Positions 22,301 to 34,566 of a stretch of DNA of 64,000 bases are shown here, in pieces. Origin of the DNA: Brachionus manjavacas (Eukaryota; Rotifera; Eurotatoria; Ploima; Brachionidae); contig JAHQIY010000011.1 of assembly GCA_019054805.1 (NCBI GenBank), forward strand, positions 1,679,001 through 1,743,000, given 5' to 3'. The notes under the pieces are model-generated. The model was given only the letters and a program-made list of their open reading frames with translations, did no database searches and was not told where the DNA came from. How positions within the stretch are numbered: position 1 is the stretch's first letter; each line of letters opens with the position of its first letter. The position numbers and the translations under genes are program-made.

Positions 22301-25267
22301 AAGCTTGATAGAGCTCTTTTGCATTACGTAGTTCATAGTGTTTGTTTAATGTTGAATTTGAGTTGGTTCTTGAGGAATTTCGGAGTCATTGGAATATTAA
22401 TGATTTTATGAGAGAACAGCTTTAGTCTGATTAGGATGCGATGGATAAAGCATGGGAGTCTGAATTTGATTTCAAGCTCGTTATTAAGGTTATTGAATTG
22501 TTCAATGCGTCTATTACAAATTGAAATTTAAATATCTTGTTGAATTTACACCATTCACTCAACTGATCCATGCCTTTGATAAATTTGATAACTTTGGTAG
22601 CTTTTATTGGCAAATTTTTTTTTAATTCAGTTGTGCTAAACAAATAATTTAACTAAAAAAATTATGTTTTTAACTCAAAAATTAATTAAGTATTTCAAGT
22701 ATTAAAAAATTGAGGTATTTTTGATTTAATTAGCTTACAAATTTTAATATAAAGTGGGGAACTTAAAGAGGACATAAAAAATGCCATAAACTAAACCTTA
22801 AAATTTTATCAAAACCATTTTATAAGAATAAAAATAGTTTTTATTTTATTTAACAAATTGACTTTAATTTATTTAAATTACTGTTCATTCAAAATTCAAA
22901 AGTTCATTTGTATTCTAGTCAAAATTAACTAAATTCTACAAAATTAAATTTTTAAAAGAAAAAAATGAAAAATATTATTTTATTCAAAACGCTTCCATTT
23001 GCTTATCTTTAAATCAGAGTTTGACTCATTTGAGTTGACTTTGAAATTTTAACTTTTATTTATTTATTTATTTGTTTTCTTTACCGAGCTAGAGCTCCTT
23101 CAAAAAAAAGTAAAAAAAAAATAAAAATAAAAATCGAATAAAAATAAAAATAAGGTAAATAAGCTAGAATAAAATGTAAAGAAATTTAAAAAAACATATC
23201 GAATTAGTTTGTTACTTGTTACACATGTTTACATAGTTGAGGTTTCAGCAAAAAAGGAGTAAATAGTAAGGTAGCAATTAAACAATGGAGTTGGATATTC
23301 GATAAATCCTGATTCAAAACTTTCTCTATATTCTTTTACCAGTCTGACGGCCAATCGAACAGAATGACTCAAACCTGCCCTGGCATATCTTTCACTCAGC
23401 TCAAAAAGTCGATTTGAGACTGTTAATAATTTACGTTTATTAAAAGCCTCATGATGCACGATGTTCGAGGGAGCATCATATTTTAACTTAAGGATAGATC
23501 TGACTGCTGTATTCTGAATTGCCTGTAGTTTTTTGATATTATTTTCTGAAAATAGTCTAAAATTGATCAGACCAAAGATTCAAAAAGATTTCCTTGCGTA
23601 TTTTGATTAAGACCCCAGTTTTTGTTTAACAGTATCTTAATAATATTTAGCCTTCGTTATTTAATTTCGTCTAACAGTATATTAAAATTTAACTTAGAAT
23701 CAAATTTAATAATATCAAATATTAAAAAATATTAAAAAATATTAAAAAATAGGCAACAACCCTCTTGAATAGACTATTCATTCCAGTAATATTACACTAA
23801 GATTCAAAGCCTTAAAACTGTAGTTTTTCGAGTCTAACTGGTTAGATGAACTGTGGTTAGGATTAGAGAACAAATTTTATTCTCGGGTGTAGTGAACAAT
23901 TAGTTTACTTAATCACCTAATTTTAAAATAGTTAAAGATAATTTGATAATTAGGGTTGAGAATATCAATTTATTGAATAATTGATATTGGAAATTTTAAA
24001 ACTGATAATGATTTTTCATTAGTAAATAAGAAAAAATAATAATTATATTATTAAGTTACTTTCACCGAAAATCGTTATCATCTTGTTCAAGTGGTGACAT
24101 GGTTCATTTTTTATTCATCACATAATGTAAGAATAAATTGTTTTTGCTCTGAATTTAAATTTAATAAAAATGTATTTTAATTTTTGATGATCTTCAACTT
24201 TTAGGCTTGATTATTTTTTAAATTCTTTTAATTTTAATTTTAAAAAGAAATCTCAGTCAAAGGCATTTGACTTGACTTTTGCACACGCCTTTTCAATAAA
24301 ATTTAATTTAGTATACAAAAATTTTAAATCAATTAATTATTTAAATACATAAAAAATTGCATTTTTAAGCTCGAAGATGACATTCTATGTCAGTACAATT
24401 TTGTATCAGAAATTTTCAAATTTGTACAAAAATCAAACAATGATTTGGATAGCCGATGGAAAATGATTGAGTTTTCACCACTGGGTTTCATTGGTAAGCT
24501 CTTTCGGACCAAGGATCTGACAATTTTCATAAATATGTTCCTCTGGTTCTCCGATTACAAGCCATTGGACCTTATTCACAACTATGTTTTTGATTTAATT
24601 GCATGTGATCCCTCAAAAAATATTGTATGGCTTTAAAAAATTTAATTCTTTTGCCAAATTCTAAATTTTTTTCAAGAAATTGTGCAAGCCTAATCTCCAA
24701 AAAGTAAAAATTGAATACAAACCTAGTCTTTTTCAGCATATTGGCCTTCAATCATCACTGAAAGGAAAAATTCAAAAACTCAAAGATAAAAAATTTGTTC
24801 ATAAAATTCCAATAAAAAAACATTTGAATCCTGATGCTACAATGAGCACTTCGTTCAAATTTTACCAAGGACATACTTTTAACAAGCTTTATTTCGGTAT
24901 TGATTTTTGTTGGATAAATGAAGGCATTGGTAGAGACAACATAACAATTAATTTTAAGGAAAAATTCTTGCTCAAAGGATACGTAATCAAGAGCGGTGCC
25001 AGTCTTCATCCTGATGATAAAATTCCAATCAACTCGACCCTGGAAGTTAAACTCTTCGACAAAATAAACCACGAGGAATTAAAGTCAAAAAATTTGCTTA
25101 TAACCAAAGATGATTACCTGGAAGTTGATCGGATCCAAAATGATTCAGGAGATATGGTCAGAAATTTAAATGAAACTCTTTGGTACAATATAAAAAGCTT
25201 ACGTCTAAGAGTACCAAATTTTACAGCTGATAAATGGATTTTGATTTATGAGTTTGGTATTTTTTGA
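19313..25267 (+). CDS. Alpha-1,3-mannosyl-glycoprotein 4-beta-N-acetylglucosaminyltransferase (GnT-IV / MGAT4-like)
   Basis: Predicted 516 aa from four exons, all phase 0: 19313-19768, 20063-20311, 24370-24624 and 24677-25267. GnT-IV enzymes act in the Golgi and transfer GlcNAc in beta-1,4 linkage to the alpha-1,3 arm mannose of N-glycans, creating a branch. A hydrophobic segment near residues 7-27 after a short basic start fits a type II Golgi anchor. Family matches in order: LVIGISTIKREKAYLFETL, QRIRWRKKQNYDVSYLMNYA, GIYYLQ joined to LEDDI (236-240, the metal-binding acidic motif), MIEFSPLGFIGKLF, KPSLFQHIGLQSSLKGKIQK and a C-terminal lectin-like part beginning STSFKFYQGHTFNK. Length matches the family (about 530 aa). 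The third intron boundary adds KLCKPNLQK exactly where vertebrate MGAT4 has a Cys. One intron of 4,058 bp contrasts with 294- and 52-bp ones. Confidence 0.92.
21601..21882 (+). other. Unrecognised frame with basic AT-hook-like tail
   Basis: An open frame without a clear start reads through NPVVNQVLNQAIAHTDSNGL, NFALLVPVDSIDTESV and then KRGPVRPKKDKNSVKRK before a stop. A shifted frame just after the stop gives KKRGCPKK. The Pro/Lys/Arg tail resembles AT-hook DNA-binding peptides and the tail of the small protein inside the inverted-repeat element at 47960-49036. It could be cargo of a decayed transposon within the intron. No homologue is recognised. Confidence 0.3.
23070..23740 (-). mobile_element. 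LINE 3' end relic inside intron
   Basis: Minus-strand frame 23459-23229 encodes the LINE C-terminal segment FNKRKLLTVSNRLFELSERY and following residues. Upstream (to about 23740) are broken pieces matching the 6640-7145 copy almost word for word at the DNA level. Same family as the copies at 6640, 15840 and 57300. An A/T-rich 3' flank around 23090 (ctttaccgagctagagctcc) is shared in reverse with 57715-57745. Confidence 0.75.
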
Positions 25268-25680
25268 GGAAAACTAACCGGAAATTTACAAGTATCGTAG
25301 TTCAAGATATGTAAATGTAAAGTAGCCTAACCGAAACGCTTTAAAATATTGATAAGAGTAAAAAAAATAAAAATAATAAATACTTTAATCTTTATAATTT
25401 TAATTTGTGATGCCTTGAAACATGTGTCCATGGGAAACCTGAAATTTAACATTTTTTTGAACACTAATTAAACATTTTGATGCACAAAAAAAATATCAAT
25501 TTATCAATTATTTTTTAAACCAAAATTTTAGTAAAATATTTTAATTTTTAAAGGCTCTCCCTTAGAATCCGAACTGCAGATTACAAAAATGTATTAACCT
25601 TTAATAATCTAATTTTCAATGAAATTTTTTTTGCTAATTTTTTTTTCTTGGATAAAATTTTGGCAAATTACGTTTAAAAA
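25268..25680. other. 3' flank of the GnT-IV-like gene
   Basis: A/T-rich, with AATAAA-like strings near 25370. No other feature recognised. Confidence 0.5.
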
Positions 25681-26672
25681 AAGTCTGAATTACCATTCGT
25701 CGTCAAAAAGTGCGTCAATGCCTTTTCGGAGGTCCTCAGCGCTATCTTCACCAGCTAGTACATTAGTGGCCGGATCCGAGACGCTTGGAGACTCGCTCAG
25801 ATCAGCCCCATCTTCAAGAAAGGTAGCAGGAGTGCCCCCAGTAACTACAGACCTATCTCCTTGAGGTCAATCCCCTGCAAGTTGATGGAGCGTATGATAA
25901 GAGTCGTCATGATGGATCACCTCTACAGCAACATAGCTATCGTTCTGGAAAAACACGTTTTTGTCCTTAGGAAGTCAGTAGTCACTAATTTAATGAAGAC
26001 AGTGGACCGCATAAGAGGTGGCATCGATAGGGGATTCCACGTCTTAGTGGTCTTCCTCGACTTTGCAAAGGCCTTCGACAGATTGCCACGTGTCATCAAA
26101 AGCCAAACTGGTCCACTGCAACATGACCTCGACGCACTTTCCGAGCGGTCCAACACCTGGCATATGCTCTTCAACGCGAGAAAATGCAAAACGATAGAAT
26201 TCATCAGTTCCGGACAAAACATCTACGCCCAATCCGAAATACTGATGGGGGAAGACGAGTCCAGGAGTCCACTATCTTTCTTCGACGGAGAAAAGGATCT
26301 GGGAGTCACTTTTTCACGTAACTTGAAATTTTCTGTTCATATTGAAAATCAAGTGAACAGAGCTACAGGAATACTCGGTCAGTTGAAAAGATCATTTAGA
26401 TATTGGACCATAGATAGCTGCAGGACCCTTTATTGTGCCTTCTTTAAGACCCCATTTATGCCGCTGTTGTCTGGTCCCCCCCCCAAGCAAGAAAGACGCA
26501 AAGATGCTCGAACAGGTGCAGAGAAGGGCCAACAAACTTGTGCCTCGCATTTTTTCAGTACTTTTCTATGTGTAATGTGCAAGGAGCTACCATAGGTGAC
26601 CTCTTAGTAGGCCACTTCGGCAAGCTAGACTTGCTGTAGCTTATATATATTATTATTATTATTATTATTATA
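25681..26672 (+). mobile_element. LINE relic with internal deletion and (TTA)n tail
   Basis: From about 25690 shifted frames read NYRPISL, then SIPCKLMERMIR, a VVFLDFAKAFDRL block (RT motif), and after an abrupt jump DLDALSERSNTWHMLFNARK, KDLGVTFSRNLKFSVHIENQ and VNRATGILGQLKRSFRYWTI. These are RT and RT-thumb blocks of a CR1/Jockey-like LINE. The central active-site block (YADD type) is missing, so the copy is internally deleted. GC content is clearly above the flanks. It ends with a (TAT/TTA)n microsatellite at about 26641-26672, typical of the tails of such elements. Non-functional. Confidence 0.85.
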
Positions 26673-27009
26673 ATTAAATATAAATAACGCTAATTTATCT
26701 TTACTAAAACTAGTTATGAAAAATGAAACAAGTAAAAATGCAAAATAAATTTTTTGACTAAACTCCAAAGTCTAGTGCTGAGACTGATAAAGTGCTGGAA
26801 ATCGATGAAGGCCAGGATTTCGTATGTGATTATTTAGATCAAAAGGAGATCCGGAGGGTTCGGGATGGGAAAGTGAACTTGCGGGAATGGGGGTTCACCC
26901 AGCTCATTTCGTTGATGCCTTTGGTGAATTTGAACATTTGGATCAGGTCTCCACGTACACGGCGCTCATGAAGGGGAGTTAGTCTAAGGACGGCAAGACG
27001 GTCTTCGTA
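26673..27009. other. Spacer with a GC-richer unrecognised stretch
   Basis: About 26770-27000 has higher GC (for example gatccggagggttcgggatg) and contains stops in all frames. Probably transposon debris, but I cannot assign it. Confidence 0.35.
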
Positions 27010-29172
27010 TATTCGAATAAGTAGTATTTCGAATGAAATTTAGCTTCGATAATAATATATGGATAAAAAAAAATTTGAGTTATTTAATTGAAAAATAATT
27101 TAATTTAAATTAATAATTGAATTTATGAAAATCGAATAAAAATTAGATAATAGAAAATTATCGAATCAAAAACTGAATACAAAAAATATTCGATTTAGTT
27201 TTTGTAAACAGAGATATATCAAAAAAAAATTGAAAAAAAAAGATTTTTTAAAAAAAAATTGAATTATAAAAAAATCAAAAATTTAATTGAATATAGATGT
27301 GATTTTGATACTAACGTAATTACTCGATTTTAACGACATGTTATTATATCTGGGTATTCAGAATTTAAGACTGGGTCTTATAACATTAAAAAGATTATTT
27401 AACGACATGTCGTTAAATTCGATCAAATACGTTAATACGTTAATAATCAGATTTTGACCTATTACCACACCGCGTCTTACAATTTCTGGACTTGATTTGT
27501 TACGGTGGATCCATACAATGTAGATTGCATATGAAAAAAGTTGTTCTGACGGAACCGACTTTGCAGGAGTATAAAATACTCAGATAAAAATCTAATAAAG
27601 AATAGAAAAGTTTTCTTTATTTTGTTTCCAAAACTCTAAAGGCTCAATCTTTTTTCCATATGGTATCTATAAATTCCTTATCTAAGATATTTAATTTGGC
27701 GTACGATTTTTTAGACTGATAATCAGTCGAAAAACCAAAAAATTGTGACCGATCTTCTTCTGAATAAGAAAATAGAGTAAGATCGATTAGATTAATAGAT
27801 TCCGTTGATTTTTTACAATTTAAGGAATCGGCTAAGTTTAGTTTTACTTAGAGCTCAATTGGAAACTGTTCAACTAACTTTCTAATAAAACATTTAGCCA
27901 TGCTAATATATTCTTTTTTTTGCAAATCTGAACATTTTATAGAATATTTAGTTCGTATGTCTAAAAAATTAGCAGTAATCAAATGATTATCTTTAAGAAT
28001 ATTATATTTTTTTAATATATTTATCTATATAGTATAAAATGTATTTTTTAAAAGTGTAAGAAAACATGGAATCTCTTTCGTTTTCTAATAACCTGTTTCT
28101 TAAACTTAATATGATAGGAATAACAAACGAAATTGTTGGATATTTTACTGCTAAAAGCTCTTTGCATCCCAAAAAGACTTTAATACTGTTACTGAATCAT
28201 TTAGAATCTTGATTTCATTTTGATTTACTATCAAAATTTCAAACTTATTAACTAACTTCTTATCTCTATCTAATGTGATGTATCATTAATACATTCTTTT
28301 TGCTCAAAAATTCTGCTTAACATTAAAAAAGTGGAGTTCCATCTTGTTTGAATGTCTTGAATTATCTTATTTGGCTTTGAATTACTATTTTTTTATTTTA
28401 CTTCCAAAATTTCACATGCTACAGTCGATTGATGGAACATAGACGCAATTTTTCTGCACTTTTCAACCAAATTTGAGAAGCTTTCCATCAAATTTAGCTC
28501 ATTTTCATATAAAATACACTCATTTTTATCATTTTCTTAATAGAATAGTTTTTCTGATTTTCTTCACTTGCTTTAGTAAATTTTGTAATTTTTTTGTCAA
28601 TTAAATTAAGAAAATGTGCCAAACAGCCAATATGGTGAAAATCACTTACTGTGGTGTCAGAATTTCGAAAGCTGTCTAACAAAAAGCGTTTTTAGTTTTC
28701 ATGTTGCTAGCATGATCGGTGACGACCGAAACTAATTTATTTAATATGCCCTAGTCTTTGAGAACCTCAAACAAAGCATTTGTCATATTTTCGGAGGTAT
28801 GAATTCCAGGGAGGTTACATATTTCTAATGTCAGATTAAATAGCTCTGATATCTCATTGAAAATCAAAATTTTCTTGAATTTTTAAAAACATATTCAAAT
28901 TTAAAAAAATTCAAAAATTTTATTCAAATTTTTATATTTTTGATTCATTAGTTGATTAAATTCAAATTGATTCTCAAATTTAAGTTAAGTTCTAATTTTT
29001 ATATAAATATAAATAGTTATCGAATCAATTTTCAAAAATAAAAAAAAATCAAATTCAAATTCAAATTTTTTTAATATTTAAGATCTTATTCGAATGTTTT
29101 CTTATCCGATTGTCTTTTCAAATTTTTTTTTTTTCAAGTCGAAAAAACTACTTCGATTTCATCACTACTGAT
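27010..29172 (-). pseudogene. hAT-family transposase relic
   Basis: Minus-strand pieces fit a hAT transposase. Around 28780-28700 there is LVSVVTDHASNMK, the hAT core motif VTDnAxNM. At 28682-28494 there is FHHIGCLAHFLNLIDKKITK, matching the conserved CxAHxLNL block. Broken frames down to about 27650 cover the C-terminal half. The right end at 29150-29172 reads, in reverse complement, cagtagtgatgaaatcgaag, which resembles a hAT terminal repeat and matches the left end of the related copy at 31602. The left end near 27010 (cgaataagtagtatttcgaa) also matches that copy near 31630. Many stops; inactive. Confidence 0.7.
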
Positions 29173-30020
29173 TTTCCTTAAATATTTTTTTTTAAATTAA
29201 TAAATGTGAACTATTATTCACAAAATTTTATTATTGAATTTAAAAATTTTTTAATTAAATTTATTTAATGAATAAAAAAACATTAAAAAAATATTATGGT
29301 CGTTCCTAAAACTCGGCAACGGATTTAATTATTACTAAGCAAAAACTTGGAGTATTTTATTCAAATTTTGTGGTATCGATTTTAACCCTCTTTTTTCAGA
29401 ATAGGGGTAGAATAAATTTTTTTAGAAAAAAAAAATTATTTTCTAGTCGAAAAGCGAATCATTAATATTTTTTATTTTAAATTTAATATATATCAAAAGA
29501 AATATTGTTTACTTTTACTATTTTTTTAATCCGTAATGGACCATAAAACAAAAATTTTTTGTTTCACGATTAAATTTTGTACTACAATTTACAATTTTAA
29601 TAGACGTTGTCTATTAAAGATTTAATTCAATATTTAATATCTTAAATATTATTAAATTTATTAAATTAATAATATATGTAAAGCTTTTGTAGAACTTAAA
29701 CTTAATTTTTTCAGTTTGATTTTTTATTATACAGACTGTACATAATTTTGCACACTTAGTGTAAAAAATAGCACTGTGTTAGAATATCGTACAAAAATTC
29801 AAGTTGATCATTTTATTGGGCATATTTTTTAAATAAATCATAATTTATCAATTTTTTTTAAGAAAAAAGATACAATTCAATAATTTTTCGTCAATATTTA
29901 AAATTAAAATAAAAAATTTGCCATAACATGTGAGTTATTAAAATAAAAAAAGTCTTTTTTTTAGTGACTTATTTTCTAGCTCAAAAATATTAAAACAAAA
30001 GTGAAAAAAATTATACAATA
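29173..30020. other. AT-rich intergenic region
   Basis: No gene or repeat recognised. It forms the 3' flank of the minus-strand protease gene. Confidence 0.5.
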
Positions 30021-31229
30021 CTACTCGTTCATTTTTTCAGTAATCCAATCTATATAGGCACTCACTCGAGTATAAATTCTAAAATTATTAGATAAAATTT
30101 AATTTTTTAATTTTTATTTTCGAACAAAAAATTACCCAGGTTTTCCAACTTGTGCACATCCCTCGCCATACGAAGTCACCCCTGTTAGAATATATTTTTG
30201 TTTATTATCCACTGTGTCCTTAACAAATAATGGTCCACCTGAATCACCCTGGCATGTATCTATACCACCTTCGTACCTGCCAGCACAAATTTGACTTAGC
30301 CAATTTTTTGGTGTTCCTATTGAAACCAAGCTACACTTTGAACTGTCATAAACTGTTATAAGTGCTTCTTGAAGAATATCCGGAGTGGTTAATGCTGCAC
30401 TTGAAGTTTTTCCCCAACCGACAATGTAGGCATCAATGTCAGAATTTTCTGGGTAAATATCAGAGTCCTCTGGTAAACACGATACTTGAATTTTTTCACT
30501 TAGGTCTACTTTACTTGAAAGCTTAATAATAGCAATATCATTAAGTACATTTAGATCATCGTAATTAGAATGAACAGTATAAGATTTAACAGATCTAGAG
30601 ACACCACTAGACAGGTCAGACTTGTCGTATAAACCAAGATAAACAGTGTACATTGATTCATAGGTTGAATGGTATGAATTTGGTGACACGGTCAAAGTTG
30701 ATCCATCGCTGAGTTGTAATTCAGTGTTGTAACAATGTGCAGCCGTAATTACTGTGTCCTGATTTACCAAGGTGCCACCACAAGATGTGGATATCGAATA
30801 AGTACTACCTGAACTTAAATAATAGTATTTAAATTGTATGTAGACAATTGATGGCCAACTACTGTATCCTGCATTTTGCCCACCGACTATTTTGCTAGAT
30901 GAATAAGTTACACCACATTCAATGCAGACTCCATTCAATTTACCATAGCGACAATTTTGTGACACTTAAAAAACATGAAAAATAAATAAATTATTTTTTT
31001 TTATTCAATAATTACGTAAAACTGCCAAGACGACAGCTACAGCTATTAATAAAATAACAACTACTGCAATAACAGAAACAATGGCTATGATTTTTATCTT
31101 ATTTGACTTTTTGGCAGCCTTTTTTGGCTGAGAGACTACTGTTGTTGGATTATGATGAATTGGCTGGTAATTATTTGCTTCAGGAACTACTGGGTAAACG
31201 GTGTTACTGGTTTCAATTAATATAGACAT
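30021..31229 (-). CDS. Type II membrane-anchored trypsin-like serine protease
   Basis: Predicted 366 aa from three exons on the minus strand: 31229-31016, 30964-30136 and 30078-30021 (introns 51 and 57 bp). A short N-terminal tail with a Lys-rich stretch (36-46) precedes a strong transmembrane segment (about 47-70) and then the protease domain, the layout of type II transmembrane serine proteases but with almost no stem. Activation site SSSK/IVGG (Lys96-Ile97). Catalytic triad: TAAHC (His148), LNDIAI (Asp214) and GDSGGP (Ser313). Asp307, six residues before the Ser, predicts cleavage after Arg/Lys. The motif C-I-E-C-G just before the activation site recurs in the other S1 domains of this window. 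The final exon supplies IYTRVSAYIDWI. All key residues are present, so activity is expected; substrate unknown. Confidence 0.92.
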
Positions 31230-31601
31230 TTAAAAAAAAAGTTTTTTCAACTTTTTATATTTTCTTGTCAAATTGTTTAATGCTAAGAGAATTTATGTAG
31301 ACTTAAAATTTTATTAAGAAAAAAAAACTCTTTTTCCAAAATTTGAAATTAAATCTTCAGGCATAATAAATTTTCGATCATGATTTAAAGGCAATTTTAA
31401 TTGCCGATAAAATTTTATTTGCAATGGAAAAGAAAATTCGTAGAAAAAAGAAACTTAATTTTTGACATGCAATTTGATTAAGTTGAGTTTTAAATTTTTA
31501 ATATTAAATTTTGAAAATAAAATTCAAGATTCACCTTAAGTTCCAATAAAATCCAATAATTCAATTAATTCAAATCAAATAATTCAATTGATGCATTGCC
31601 T
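31230..31601. other. 5' flank of the membrane protease gene
   Basis: A/T-rich. Presumably holds the minus-strand promoter, but no element is identifiable. Confidence 0.4.
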
Positions 31602-32890
31602 CTAGTGATGAAAACGATTTTGCATTTGAATAAGTAGCTTTTCGAACGGAAATAAGGTTCGATTACAATTTGAATAAAAAAATTTTCAAAATATATTTAG
31701 ATATTATTTTATTTTAATTTAAAAATTGAATCTATAAAACATTCGAATTAACATTAAACCGAATATAATAAATATTTGATTTTTTAATTGGAATAATTAA
31801 AAAATTTAAAAAAAAAATTTAAAAAAAATTGAAAAACAAATAATTTAAAGAAAAATTTGAATAAAAAAAATTTTCAAAAAGGAAACTCTTCAAAAAATTT
31901 TAAAAATTTTCTTGACTTATTTGATTAAAATTGCTCTTTATTTAACAATTCTTATCTTCTTATCTTTAGAATTTGAAACGACTCTTCTGTTTTTTTTTTG
32001 TACAAACTATTTATATGCTTTTTATTACTAATTTTTATCGACACGCTTTATTTTACAGCGTATCGATAGTGGTCCAACTGGTGGCCTCTGCTCAGTAAAT
32101 AAATAATATATACACAATTCTCGACATAAACATATTCTCCTTGACAGTGTAGGAGTACAATAACCTCAAATTTATTTATTTATTCCATTTAATTTCAGCA
32201 GAATAATATTTATAGAAAATAGAGAATAAAATAAAATATAAAAATGTAATAAATACAATTTTTTAAAATAATCTTTCTTTAGCTGTTAGTTTAAAAATTT
32301 GAGAAGTCAACGCCTAAAGAAAATATAATAAAGATGAGACAGTTTTATTTTATATTTTTCAAAAACTTTACAGGCTCAATATTTAAAACAAGTTCTATAT
32401 CTAGTGAGCCTGTTTAACTGTTCATCTATGCTTTTTAGACTGATAATCTGTCTTAAAACAAATAATAAACTTTCAACTTATAAAACATAACAAATGATAA
32501 ATAAGTCATAATAAACAGAAATTTATTGAATTTCAAATAAAATTTAAATTATAAATTTTTCAAATATTTTATTCAAATTTTAATATCTTTAATATTTTAG
32601 TTGATTTTGATTTTATTTTACTTGATTTCCAAATTACTTTTCAAATTTAAAAATAGTTCGAATTTTAATTTAAAAACAGATAGAATAAGACTCGTTTGAA
32701 AAATTTGTAAATTCTCGTATCTTTTGAGGAGATTTAAAAAAATATATATATCTCTTCTGAATAATGAAGATTTAAAAATTTTCTTTAAAAAATGATAATA
32801 TTTTTATGATTTTTATGATTTGTTTTAAAAATACTCTTGAAATAAAAAAAAATGAAAAAATCTTTGGTGCTTCTAGTGATAAGTCAAGAA
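31602..32890. mobile_element. Non-autonomous hAT-like deletion derivative
   Basis: The left end (about 31602-31690, ctagtgatgaaaacg then ttgaataagtagcttttcga) matches the end sequences of the hAT relic at 27010-29172. Internal pieces also match: ggctcaat...tttttagactgataatc at 32370-32450 versus 27645-27725, and the A/T-rich subterminal part at 32520-32690 versus 28850-29090. No transposase block remains. The right boundary near 32880 (cttctagtgat) is approximate. Confidence 0.5.
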
Positions 32891-33510
32891 CCTAGAAAAA
32901 AATCTTGAATTTACCTGAGACTTCTGTAAATTCTATTCCTAAGGCTTGATTATATAGTCAACCGGAGAAAAATGATTTTAAATTCGGCATTTGTTGCACT
33001 GATGTATTTTCATTATAGAAAATCTCTATATTATAAGCGCATTGGAGATGCTGCAAGTAAATCTTCTAAGCAGGATCATTAAAAAAAGAATCCCAGGTCT
33101 TATTCTCATTAAGATCTCAAAATAGAAATTACTGAGATGCAATGTTGATTACATGTGGAAAAATTTGAGATTCAGCCGGGATCTCGCAAATGTGTTTAAA
33201 AATTAACTTAAGAGTTGGGTTTTTTAATAGGTAAGGTTCCAATTTGATATATAATGATAAAATTTTATTCAAAATTTAGAGCCACTCAAGCCATTTGATT
33301 AATAAAAAATCCATCATCAGTTGTTTTTCTCACATTAGATTGACTTTTATCTCATTCATTTTTGAAATTTTTGTGCTAATTTATTTTCTTTCTTTTCATT
33401 ACTTTTTTCATTTCAGCTTTAATTTCGTTTTGTTTATACAAGATGAATAGGAGTAAGATGATTCATTTAATACCTAAAATATCAAAATGGATTTCAAAAC
33501 AAGAATTAAG
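32891..33510. other. Unassigned spacer
   Basis: No recognised gene. Broken mixed-composition sequence, possibly more transposon debris. Confidence 0.4.
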
Positions 33511-34511
33511 ATTTAAGAAAAAAATTCTTGATCAAATGGTATTCTTCAAATAATAAGTCACCCTCCTATTTTTTCATCCGGGCTTGGGACCGGCAAACGG
33601 CATAGTTATGACGGCGTCTTCCCCTAAGAAGCACGTGGGACGTTCATCATAAACAGCGTCACTCATCCGAGCACTTAAAGGCTGCGAACTCGACAACTAT
33701 TTAGACTAGCTTGGAACCACAAACCAAGCGACAATCTCTTTAAGAGAGAATGCCTTAACTTTAACGCTTCCAAAGTTACGGCTATCCAAAGAGGGTCAGC
33801 TGTAAAACAAGTTCTTGCTCTGTTAAGATTCTATACTGGGTGATGGTCGAAGCCAGCGGCACCTCATACGACAAGACTAGGACAAAGACCCGTAGATCTA
33901 TGTACCCGTAATACAGCTCTTCTTTGGACTCGTAGAAGACCACATTGTGTGGCTGCCACCACCCTCCTCTTTTCTCATCCTGGGCTTGGGACCGGCTTAC
34001 GGCAGAGTTATGGGGCTTTAAATCTAATTTTTATCATTTTTCCTTTGAATTAAAATGAACAATTCTTTTACTAATTTCAAAAATGTGAACCTTAACAACT
34101 GAATGTAAAAGTTTAGTTTTAACTTGAGTTAAAAGCCTTAATATTAAACCAAAAAATTTATTTTCAAAATCTTTCAATTTACAAAATCCAAAAAAAAAAA
34201 TTCTGATTTGAATAGATCATAGAGACAAGAAATAAATCAATTCCAAAATATTGATATAATTTTTTTTTAAATAAAATTATCCTGCTAATATAAATAATTC
34301 TTTTTCTGTTTAATTTAGTGAAACATTTCTTGTTTCATGTTGTTTCATCATCAAATTTTAAAAGGCTCAATTTTTTCATATTAAATTAATGAAAAAGAAT
34401 TTTTTTTTGTAATTTTGAGAAGGTTTGTATGAAATTTCACAATGCTCATGTTGTGTCCTGTTTTAGTCATAGCTAAATATGTTCAAAGACGGATTTAGAA
34501 ATAACATCTTT
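33511..34511 (+). repeat. Left arm of a ~1-kb inverted repeat (unit A)
   Basis: About 1,000 bp that recurs in reverse complement at 42084-43085 with only scattered differences by eye. It has a GC-rich core (33560-34015) followed by an A/T-rich part. The core is bounded by two imperfect ~52-bp direct repeats, at about 33561 and 33959, both containing gggcttgggaccggc. No coding function recognised. Confidence 0.85.
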
Positions 34512-34566
34512 ATTTACAAAGAAAACTAATCACCTTAACACAATATAACATTACTCTTTTTATTAT

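Larger units (their letters stand above)
20312..24369 (+). other. Large intron of the GnT-IV-like gene
   Basis: GT at 20312 and AG at 24368-24369. It holds a short basic-tailed frame (21601-21882), a minus-strand LINE relic (23070-23740) and otherwise A/T-rich DNA. A minus-strand frame of 70 codons at 22643-22431 has no recognised similarity. Its size relative to the ~50-300 bp introns nearby suggests growth by insertion. Confidence 0.75.
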
